Translations under genes and position numbers: made by a program
The notes under the pieces: model-generated
Told to the model about the DNA's origin: nothing
The model's database searches: none
Seen by the model: the letters and a program-made list of their open reading frames with translations, nothing else
Part shown: positions 1-5,178 of the stretch, piece by piece
Layout: each line of letters begins with the position of its first letter
Numbering within the stretch: position 1 is the stretch's first letter
NCBI GenBank assembly: GCA_026002695.1
Contig: BOCB01000048.1
Location: 1 to 13,548, forward strand
Reading direction: 5' to 3'
Origin: Synergistales bacterium
GTDB lineage: Bacteria > Synergistota > Synergistia > Synergistales > Synergistaceae
Length of the DNA stretch: 13,548 nt

Positions 1-23
1 GATGGGATGGGATGGGATGGGAT
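1..23. repeat. GATGG pentanucleotide tandem repeat
   Basis: Four perfect head-to-tail GATGG units plus a partial GAT begin at the first base, so the array may extend to the left of the window. It lies in a gene-less, AT-richer stretch. A slippage-prone microsatellite is the simplest reading. No gene reading through it is visible, so phase variation cannot be claimed. Confidence 0.7.
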
Positions 24-156
24 ATTGTACTCACCCCTGCTGTGTTGTCAAGGGTTTTTGGAGATTTTTCGTGTGTTTGAGCGAATATTTTTGCGCGACT
101 TTTCAAGAAATCCACCGCCTTGAATAATATTAACGGGGCAATATTTATGAATACCC

Positions 157-283
157 TCACTTGGATATTATAGCATTACAAATCCAAAACGTAACTATTC
201 AGATTCAGTAACAATTTGCCCGGACTGCGGCGCCGATCTATTGCGGCGCGTGTGTTAAAGCCGATGAAATCGAATTGATATGA
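157..283 (+). pseudogene. Decayed zinc-ribbon protein C-terminus
   Basis: One frame reads NPKRNYSDSVTICPDCGAD with the last GAT codon at 235-237. That frame then runs into TAA. Shifting by one base at about 238 gives YCGACVKADEIELI and a TGA at 281-283. Together the two halves form a CPxC...CxxC zinc ribbon, so this looks like the end of a small zinc-binding protein interrupted by a one-base change. No credible start codon or ribosome site is visible; the upstream frame is closed by a TGA near 150. The repaired reading is an inference, and the four cysteines in two adjacent frames could still be chance. Confidence 0.35.
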
Positions 284-363
284 GCAGACACCCGCTGTCG
301 CGTGGACATAAGCCGGTAGCGGTGAGCGGTGGTTTGATAGTGAGAGAGGACGCGTTAAACCGG

Positions 364-386
364 GCGGGCGGCGCTTTACCGCCCGC
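364..386. terminator. GC hairpin, probable terminator of the minus-strand genes
   Basis: A perfect 8-bp stem, GCGGGCGG (364-371) with CCGCCCGC (379-386), and a 7-nt loop. It lies 17 bases beyond the stop codon of the small minus-strand gene ending at 403. No long U tract follows on either strand, so it is either a weak intrinsic terminator or a 3'-end stabilising hairpin. Confidence 0.5.
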
Positions 387-402
387 TGTATTACGGTTCT
401 GT

Positions 403-582
403 TTAGCTTAAAGCCAGAATGTCGTCCTCGTCGAGCCCGGTCAGGTCAATAATATCGCTGACAGCCATCTTGCGGGCAAGCATTTTACGCGCAACCTCAA
501 ACTTGCCCTCTTCCTTAGCATCTTCCCTCGCTTCCTCAATTACAAGCTGCTTCACGTATTCGTCCAGCGGTATGGTTTTCAT
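403..582 (-). CDS. 59-aa Rpn-family nuclease C-terminal tail (remnant or stand-alone small protein)
   Basis: The product begins MKTIPLDEYVKQL. It contains a helical lysine/glutamate-rich stretch, EEAREDAKEEGKFEVARKML, followed by a segment of the form VSDIIDLTGLDEDDI. This arrangement is typical of the extreme C-terminus of Rpn/YhgA-like recombination-promoting nucleases (the PD-(D/E)XK transposase family), where it follows the catalytic domain. No nuclease domain precedes it here. The start at 582 is chosen because AAAGGAGG lies 8 bases upstream of the ATG; a GTG at 648 has no such site. It lies 56 bases downstream of the serine dehydratase gene on the same strand, so it may be co-transcribed. 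With a strong ribosome site yet no catalytic part, it is either a recruited small protein or the last piece of a deleted gene. I cannot tell which. Confidence 0.55.
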   Translation of the reverse strand: MKTIPLDEYVKQLVIEEAREDAKEEGKFEVARKMLARKMAVSDIIDLTGLDEDDILALS

Positions 583-638
583 TTGATATGCCTCCTTTAA
601 GCCCCCGCTTATTTCGGGGTCAGGTCTCGGGTTCACGC

Positions 639-2009
639 TTATCGGCACGTTATATTTTTCGCTAATCCCCCTTGCGAGGTTTCGCGGTATTTAGCGTTCA
701 TGTCCTGTCCCGTTTCGTACATTGTTTCTATAACTTTATCGAGGGATACGCGCGGAGGCGTCGTTCGGGACAGCGCCATCCGCGCGGCGTTTATGGATTT
801 CACCGCCATTATGGCGTTTCGTTCTATACAGGGAACCTGCACAAGTCCGTCTACGGGATCGCAGGTCAGCCCCAGATTGTGTTCCATGGCGATCTCAGCC
901 GCGGCGCAAGCCTGCTCCGGCGAGCAATCCATAAGCTCGGCCAGCCCGGCTGAAGCCATAGAACAGGCGACGCCGATCTCCCCCTGACAGCCGACTTCCG
1001 CTCCGGATATCGAAGCGTTGGTTTTGTACAGCGCGCCTATCGCTCCCGACGCCATGAAATATCTTTCATAAGAATCCGGGGTGACGGCGCAGACGAATTT
1101 GTCATAATAAGCGAGAACCGCCGGTATTATGCCGCACGCCCCGTTAGTGGGCGCGGTTACCACTCGTCCGCCCGCGGCGTTCTCCTCCGCGGCGGCGAAG
1201 GCAAACATATTGACCCAGTCTATTATGTTCATAGGGTCATTCGAGAGCGCGTTCGCGGCCGTCAGCCTGCGTCTGAGACCTATGGCTCGCCTCGGCACCT
1301 TAAGCTGACCCGGCAGGAGTCCTTCGGACGCCATCCCTCGCTCCATACTGCCGCGCATTACCTCCCATATCTTGGCTAATCGTTCGGTCAGGTATTCCCT
1401 GCCGTGAAGCGCCTTTTCGTTCAGCAGCACAAGCCCCGACAGGGACAGCCCCGTCTCATGGCACGCCGCGATCAAACCGTCCGCCGTATCATAGGGATAA
1501 GGGATTTGTTTTTCCGTATCGGCGGGTCTGACGCCGGCGGAATTAAAATCTTCCGCCTTGCGGAAAAATCCGCCGCCTGTGGAATAGTACGTGCCCTGAA
1601 ACAGGGAACCGTCCGAGCCGTAAGCCCGCAGGATCATTCCGTTTTCATGCAACGGAAGGTTGCCGGGCAGGAAGGATATATCCTTATCCCAGTCAAATTC
1701 GATTTCCGAGTTGAAGTATCCGAGTTTTAGTCCGCCGGTTTTCTTTACGCCCTCGATGAATGACGGCATTGCGTCTATGTCGACCGTCTCCGGGTCAAAA
1801 CCGGCAAGCCCAAGCGCGGCCGCTCTGTCGGTGGCGTGTCCCTTGCCGGTCAGCGCGAGAGAGCCGTGCAGGTCTATAGCTATGCGAAGAGGCGAAAAAT
1901 TTTCCCCGTAAAGTTCTTTTATAAAACTCCCCGCAATCAGCATTGGCCCGACCGTATGGGAACTTGAAGGTCCTACTCCTATCTTAAAGATGTCAAGCGC
2001 GCTTATCAA
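639..2009 (-). CDS. sdaA: L-serine dehydratase, single-chain iron-sulfur type
   Basis: Cytoplasmic L-serine ammonia-lyase converting serine to pyruvate and ammonia with a 4Fe-4S cluster. The N-terminal beta domain carries the signature GPSSSHTVGPM at residues 13-23. The alpha domain carries RVVTAPTNGACGIIPAVL and the cluster region. Cysteines at about 341 (GCQGE), 383 (LTCDPVDG) and 394 (VPCIERN) match the three cluster ligands of the family. The tail ends in TCR, with the cysteine next to last; in the Legionella enzyme the final cysteine reaches into the active site. Length 456 aa fits the fused type. The TTG at 2009 is preferred over the GTG at 2018, because AAGGAGG sits 8 bases before the TTG but directly abuts the GTG. 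A sigma70-like promoter lies at 2045-2074. A serine-fermenting role is inferred from the family. Confidence 0.95.
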   Translation of the reverse strand: MISALDIFKIGVGPSSSHTVGPMLIAGSFIKELYGENFSPLRIAIDLHGSLALTGKGHATDRAAALGLAGFDPETVDIDAMPSFIEGVKKTGGLKLGYFNSEIEFDWDKDISFLPGNLPLHENGMILRAYGSDGSLFQGTYYSTGGGFFRKAEDFNSAGVRPADTEKQIPYPYDTADGLIAACHETGLSLSGLVLLNEKALHGREYLTERLAKIWEVMRGSMERGMASEGLLPGQLKVPRRAIGLRRRLTAANALSNDPMNIIDWVNMFAFAAAEENAAGGRVVTAPTNGACGIIPAVLAYYDKFVCAVTPDSYERYFMASGAIGALYKTNASISGAEVGCQGEIGVACSMASAGLAELMDCSPEQACAAAEIAMEHNLGLTCDPVDGLVQVPCIERNAIMAVKSINAARMALSRTTPPRVSLDKVIETMYETGQDMNAKYRETSQGGLAKNITCR

Positions 2010-2044
2010 AGAACGCACCTCCTTGGCGTAAAACCGCTTATTCT

Positions 2045-2074
2045 TTTATAGTCATGCAACTTAATTAACATCAA
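2045..2074 (-). promoter_or_regulatory. sigma70-like promoter of the serine dehydratase gene
   Basis: Read on the minus strand, TTGATG (2074-2069) and TATAAA (2050-2045) are separated by 18 bases. They end about 36 bases before the TTG start. Both hexamers are good but not perfect matches to the consensus. Confidence 0.55.
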
Positions 2075-2081
2075 AGATAAA

Positions 2082-2161
2082 CCGATATACAGAATATGGC
2101 ATACGATGAAAAATTCAGCCGATTCTGAAAATCTCGAAACCGCCATACATAGATATTTCGG
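2082..2161. repeat. Imperfect long inverted repeat with nested small hairpin
   Basis: The left arm at 2082-2100 (CCGATAT...TATGGC) and the right arm at 2142-2161 (GCCATA...TTTCGG) pair with about six mismatches or gaps. Between them TTCAG and CTGAA form a short inner hairpin. It lies just upstream of the serine dehydratase promoter. It could be an operator or the relic of a small inverted-repeat element; AT-rich chance pairing is not excluded. Confidence 0.3.
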
Positions 2162-2330
2162 TATTAATTATTCTTAAGTTAAAGCACTATACTGTGACGC
2201 GAGCTGCCAGCGTTTAGGGTAAAGATCCAATATTCAGGAACACCCGTTAAATATACACGAACCATTTGAATCATACAATCCGTCTTTGGCGCCCTCAAAC
2301 CACAGGTTCAAATTTTCCGCACAAGCCCAT

Positions 2331-2393
2331 AACGGGCAAATGTGATGGAACGGGCGGGGTTAACGGAACGGGCGAATGCGGGAAAACGGGCGG
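2331..2393. repeat. Four-copy AACGGGC repeat with an 18-bp period
   Basis: AACGGGC starts at 2331, 2349, 2367 and 2385, exactly 18 bases apart each time. The 11 bases between cores are only loosely conserved. The last copy forms the left arm of the hairpin at 2381-2413. The arm CCGCCCGTT (2401-2409) is also complementary to the copy at 2349-2357, and to the first eight bases of the copy at 2367. The region 2162-2330 before the array contains nothing I recognise. Confidence 0.65.
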
Positions 2394-2413
2394 CATCCTG
2401 CCGCCCGTTTTCC
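2381..2413. terminator. Perfect 15-bp hairpin between divergent genes
   Basis: GGAAAACGGGCGGCA (2381-2395) pairs perfectly with TGCCGCCCGTTTTCC (2399-2413) around a three-base loop. The GC core is followed by TTTTCC and then GATTTTC, giving a fair intrinsic terminator in either direction. It lies between divergently transcribed genes, where no gene end needs terminating. It may therefore end an unseen small RNA, act as an attenuator, or insulate the two promoters. Confidence 0.6.
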
Positions 2414-2532
2414 GATTTTCACTGATTTATCTTGATTAAAATTTATTAACCTGTGGTTTTAGGCATCACAAAAACAGTTCCTTATAGTGTACAATAGAGT
2501 TGATAAATTACCATAAAAGGAGGTCGCTCTTT

Positions 2533-2943
2533 ATGGGGGACGAGGAGAAGTTCAACGATTTGCTCGAAAGGGTGGAGACGCTCAAGGCGGAGCTGTCTTC
2601 CGTCAAGGATGCGCTGTCATCAATCGATGACAATTCACGTGACGCGGTATCGTCTGATGACGGGATAAAGGAAGCGCTGCTCGAAGGGGTCGCAAAGATA
2701 ACCGGCGCGATGCGCCCTCTGCTCGACAGTATAAACGAGAAGCTCGGAGTGAAGGCTGAAAAACCGGCGCGCGTGTGCTGCGACTATGATGAAGATGACG
2801 ACGACGATGATGATGATGACGACCTTGAGATAGACATCAGGGAGGCCATCGTGGAGCACCCGATAGCCTCTGTGGCCATAGCGGCGGGGATCGGTTTTTT
2901 TGCCGCCCGTCTGCTCTCCTCCCTCTTCGGGCCGAGGCGCTGA
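2533..2943 (+). CDS. ElaB/YqjD-like (DUF883-type) C-tail-anchored protein
   Basis: A 136-aa protein with three parts: an N-terminal helical, probably coiled-coil region (EKFNDLLERVETLKAELSSV), a central run of ten consecutive aspartates at residues 88-97, and a C-terminal amphipathic-plus-membrane segment. That segment contains EHPIASVAIAAGIGFFAARL and ends in arginines. The HP-x-x-SV-x-IAA-x-x-G tail is the hallmark of ElaB/YqjD proteins, which anchor in the inner membrane by their C-terminus and bind ribosomes in E. coli. The ATG at 2533 is chosen because AAAAGGAGG lies about 9 bases upstream; the in-frame TTG at 2500 lies near the probable promoter and has no such site. A TACAAT at 2490-2495 is a possible -10 box. 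It leads a three-gene small-membrane-protein cluster resembling yqjD-yqjE. Ribosome tethering here is inferred only. Confidence 0.7.
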   Translation: MGDEEKFNDLLERVETLKAELSSVKDALSSIDDNSRDAVSSDDGIKEALLEGVAKITGAMRPLLDSINEKLGVKAEKPARVCCDYDEDDDDDDDDDDLEIDIREAIVEHPIASVAIAAGIGFFAARLLSSLFGPRR

Positions 2944-2983
2944 AGGCGCGCGTTGCGTCAGCCCGTATATTATTGATGATCGC

Positions 2984-3025
2984 CATTCCCGATAACGACG
3001 CAAGCCGCGTTCGTTATCGGGAATG
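2984..3025. promoter_or_regulatory. 15-bp intergenic hairpin next to the ribosome site of the YqjE-like gene
   Basis: CATTCCCGATAACGA (2984-2998) and TCGTTATCGGGAATG (3011-3025) form a perfect stem with a 12-nt loop. The 3' arm ends directly before AGG and only 16 bases before the ATG at 3042. The hairpin could therefore partly block translation or mark an RNase III processing site. It has no U tract, so it does not look like a terminator, and the three genes can still be one operon. Confidence 0.55.
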
Positions 3026-3041
3026 AGGTTGTATTTTCCCG

Positions 3042-3449
3042 ATGGCTGTATCTGATGTCATAATAAGTTTTTTTGAGCTGCTCGAAGCTGAGGGGCGCGC
3101 GCTGAGGTGTTTTGCGGCTCGTTTCTTCTTCGGCGCGGTTTTATTTGCGGCGGCCGGAGTATTTGTTATTATCGGAGGAGCTCTTTTAGTCGCGGCGTTT
3201 TGCAGTTTTTTAATGCCTGTTCTCGGCATGACAATCTCGCTCCTCGCCGGAGGTTCGCTCGCGCTGCTTCTGGCAATCGGGATTTTTATGTTCGGTTTCA
3301 GATTCGCGGACGACGGCGCGGATGAAGGAACAAATGGCGAGCCAAAGGAGGCGGATGGGGACGATGGAGCACAGGGAACCGACGATAGCGGAGGCAAAGG
3401 AAAACCTGAGGGCGGCGATGACACGGCCGCTCCTCCGTCAGACGATTGA
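3042..3449 (+). CDS. YqjE/phage-holin-like membrane protein with acidic tail
   Basis: A 135-aa protein. It starts with a short amphipathic helix (SDVIISFFELLEAEGRALR), then two strongly hydrophobic membrane segments at about residues 26-54 and 58-86. A hydrophilic tail of about 45 residues follows, rich in Asp, Gly, Glu and Pro. An N-terminal helix plus two membrane helices is the layout of the YqjE / holin-X superfamily, often found next to ElaB/YqjD-type genes, which is the context here. The tail is low in complexity, and its last 86 bases are also used in another frame by the next gene. The start is the first ATG after the hairpin; GAGG upstream is a weak, distant ribosome site. The function of this family is not established. 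Confidence 0.6.
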   Translation: MAVSDVIISFFELLEAEGRALRCFAARFFFGAVLFAAAGVFVIIGGALLVAAFCSFLMPVLGMTISLLAGGSLALLLAIGIFMFGFRFADDGADEGTNGEPKEADGDDGAQGTDDSGGKGKPEGGDDTAAPPSDD

Positions 3450-3609
3450 GTCTCATCCGGTACGTTCGGTAGCAATATCGGCCTGCGCGGGCGCGCTTCT
3501 GGGCTCGTCTGGCGCGGCTTGCTCGCGCGCCGCCGGAGTAACCGCGTCAGTCGCGCGTTTTGTCCTGTCAAATATATTGGTACGAATGTCAAAAAAAATA
3601 ATAAACTAA
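3364..3609 (+). CDS. Small DUF883-like HP-motif protein overlapping the previous gene
   Basis: An 81-aa product with a charged helix (PTIAEAKENLRAAM), then ESHPVRSVAISACAGALLGS and a second mildly hydrophobic segment ending in basic residues (VRMSKKIIN). The HP-x-R-SVAI-x-A pattern repeats the tail signature of the ElaB/YqjD-like protein two genes upstream, so the two are probably distant paralogues. AAAGGAGG at 3344-3351 inside the previous gene marks the start zone. The ATG at 3364 is 12 bases away and the ATG at 3355 only 3, so neither spacing is ideal and the start is uncertain by three codons. The 86-base overlap with the YqjE-like gene is in a different frame. I infer translational coupling and a shared envelope role; no function is known. 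Confidence 0.6.
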   Translation: MEHREPTIAEAKENLRAAMTRPLLRQTIESHPVRSVAISACAGALLGSSGAACSRAAGVTASVARFVLSNILVRMSKKIIN

Positions 3610-3618
3610 GGACTCGCA

Positions 3619-3714
3619 ATGAAACTGACGGATTATGACAAGAAAAGCTCCCTCGGTTTTTCGTGGACGCTGGATTTTCTTGATAACGTTCACGCGGATT
3701 GGGGGGAATGGTAA
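3619..3714 (+). CDS. Possible 31-aa small protein
   Basis: An ATG preceded by AAGGA at a 6-base gap opens a 31-codon frame that begins MKLTDYDKKSS and ends in the tryptophan-rich tail NVHADWGEW. It starts 9 bases after the previous gene's stop and lies upstream of the terminator at 3782, as a last operon member would. It is soluble and resembles nothing I recognise. It could be a real small protein or the surviving start of a lost gene; the evidence is only the ribosome site and position. Confidence 0.4.
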   Translation: MKLTDYDKKSSLGFSWTLDFLDNVHADWGEW

Positions 3715-3781
3715 TAACGTATACCATCCCATTGACGTTTTCCGCAATACAAAGACTAACTAAAACTACAATGTACCTGCG

Positions 3782-3829
3782 CCGTTCTTATGCTAAAATT
3801 TTTAAGCGTAAGGACGGTTTTTGTTTTTT
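3782..3829 (+). terminator. Rho-independent terminator after the small-membrane-protein cluster
   Basis: CCGTTCTTATGC (3782-3793) pairs with GCGTAAGGACGG (3806-3817), two of the pairs being G-U wobbles. The run TTTTTGTTTTTT follows at once. This is a classic plus-strand intrinsic terminator separating the small membrane genes from tolC. Confidence 0.85.
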
Positions 3830-3876
3830 AGTAGGAGCGGCCGCCCGGTCAGTTTTTTAATTTTTATCGCCGAAAG

Positions 3877-5178
3877 GTGTTGGTAGCTTTGCCGAGGATT
3901 ACGCTTATCGGAAAATATTTACCGATTCTGTGCGCCATAGCGATTGCCGCGTGTTTTCACTGTGGGGCGGCTTTTGCCGGTGACGGCGAGCTTCTTTCTT
4001 TGGAGCGCTGTATCGAGATAGCAGTCGCGTCGCGCCCGAGTTTGGCCGAGGCGAAGTCCGCGATTGAGGCGGCGTCAGCCCGTTTGGGTCTGGCGGCGGC
4101 CTCCTACAGGACGACGCTTGGCGCGTCGTCCTCCTACGGCTACTCGCGCAGCGACGGCCTCTCGTCGGGCCAGAACGGGCGCGTCGCGGCTGACCTTTCG
4201 CTCAGTCAGACGATATTCGACTGGGGCAGGAACGACCTCTCCGTACAATCGGCGCGGCAGTCGCTCTCCGCTGTCTCGCAGGACGCGCTGAACACTCTGT
4301 CGAACGTCATAGCGAACGTTTCAACATCGTACTACTCGCTCAACAGGAGCTCGCGCGCGCTCCTGATCGCCGCCGACCGCGCGGACAATTATGAGAAGCG
4401 GTTAGGGTGGGCGAAGACGTTTTACGACGCGGGGGCGAAGGCGAAGATAGAGGTTACGAAGGCGGAGACCGACCTTGCCAACGCGCGGCTCGACCTCGTG
4501 CAGGCGAAGGGAGCGATCGAGCGGTCGCAAGCCGAACTCGCGCACGCGATCGGATTATCGGAGTGGACGGGCGGCGTCGCGGATTCGCTCGCCTACACGA
4601 GCTACGACGTAGCGGCGCAGGACGCGGTGGATCGCGCGCTCTTCGCGAGGCCGGACATAACGGCGCAGGCCGAGCGCGTGAAGGCGGCGGAGCTTGCCGT
4701 CGAGCTGGCAAAAAAGGGAAATTCCCCGACGCTCACGGGCAGGGCGGGGTACTCCTTCTCCGGCGAGACCGACCCGACTGACACAAGGGGCTGGAGCGTC
4801 TCCGTCGGAATAGACATACCGGTGTTCGACGGCGGGATGACGAGGGAGAGGGTGCGCCAGTCCGAGGCCGAGCTTTCGGGCTCGAAGGCGAAGTTAGCGG
4901 GGCTGATGCAGGACGTTGTGCTCAATATACGGTCGGCTCACTCGGCGCTCACCGAGGCGAGGGAGTCCGTGGCGGCGGCCCGCGAGGCGGAGCGTCAGGC
5001 GAAGGAGACGCTGGAGCTCGCGCAGGGGCGTTACAGAGCCGGAGTCGGCGAGTCGCTGGAGATTTCAACGGCCGTCGACGGATACGCGCAGGCGAGGATA
5101 AAATCGCTCACCGCCCTTTACAGCCTCAAGGCGGCAGAGATAAAACTGAAACAGGAAATGGGGGCGTTGGCAGAATGA
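3877..5178 (+). CDS. tolC: TolC-family outer-membrane efflux protein
   Basis: The outer-membrane channel component of a tripartite exporter. An N-terminal signal peptide with a long hydrophobic core (YLPILCAIAIAACF) precedes a probable cleavage after AFA at residue 34. The mature protein begins with the family's SLERCIEIAVASRPSL helix, and two repeats rich in alanine-heptad helices follow, including SLSQTIFDWG and later IDIPVFDGGMTRERVRQSE. Length 433 aa is typical. The start is unsure: GTG 3877, TTG 3880 and TTG 3889 are all close to GAAAGG (3872-3877), and the last has the least cramped spacing. It overlaps the adaptor gene by ATGA, so the two are co-translated. The gene is clearly more GC-rich than the island to the right. 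The substrate cannot be read from sequence. Confidence 0.9.
   Translation: MLVALPRITLIGKYLPILCAIAIAACFHCGAAFAGDGELLSLERCIEIAVASRPSLAEAKSAIEAASARLGLAAASYRTTLGASSSYGYSRSDGLSSGQNGRVAADLSLSQTIFDWGRNDLSVQSARQSLSAVSQDALNTLSNVIANVSTSYYSLNRSSRALLIAADRADNYEKRLGWAKTFYDAGAKAKIEVTKAETDLANARLDLVQAKGAIERSQAELAHAIGLSEWTGGVADSLAYTSYDVAAQDAVDRALFARPDITAQAERVKAAELAVELAKKGNSPTLTGRAGYSFSGETDPTDTRGWSVSVGIDIPVFDGGMTRERVRQSEAELSGSKAKLAGLMQDVVLNIRSAHSALTEARESVAAAREAERQAKETLELAQGRYRAGVGESLEISTAVDGYAQARIKSLTALYSLKAAEIKLKQEMGALAE

Larger units (their letters stand above)
24..402. other. Intergenic region without an intact gene
   Basis: About 380 bases with no convincing intact gene. It holds the decayed zinc-ribbon fragment near 160-283 and the hairpin at 364-386, both listed separately. 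The stretch 24-150 is AT-rich with no recognisable structure. The stretch 284-360 shows nothing I can name. Confidence 0.5.

Noticed and set aside
2106..2177. 23-codon ORF (MKNSADSENLETAIHR...)
   Set aside because: No ribosome site, and it sits inside an imperfect inverted repeat in an AT-rich intergenic region.
2310..2325. GGTTCAAAT resembling a tRNA T loop
   Set aside because: The flanking bases do not pair into a T stem, and no acceptor or anticodon arms can be drawn.
2394..2401. CATCCTGC, resembling the IncP nick-site core, in the hairpin loop
   Set aside because: Only eight bases match and the site is 8 kb from the mobilisation genes; chance is likely, although the hairpin itself is reported.
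3014..3727. Minus-strand frame of about 237 codons opposite the YqjE-like genes
   Set aside because: Serine/proline/arginine-rich low-complexity translation, running antisense across three coding frames and a hairpin; no ribosome site or recognisable motif.
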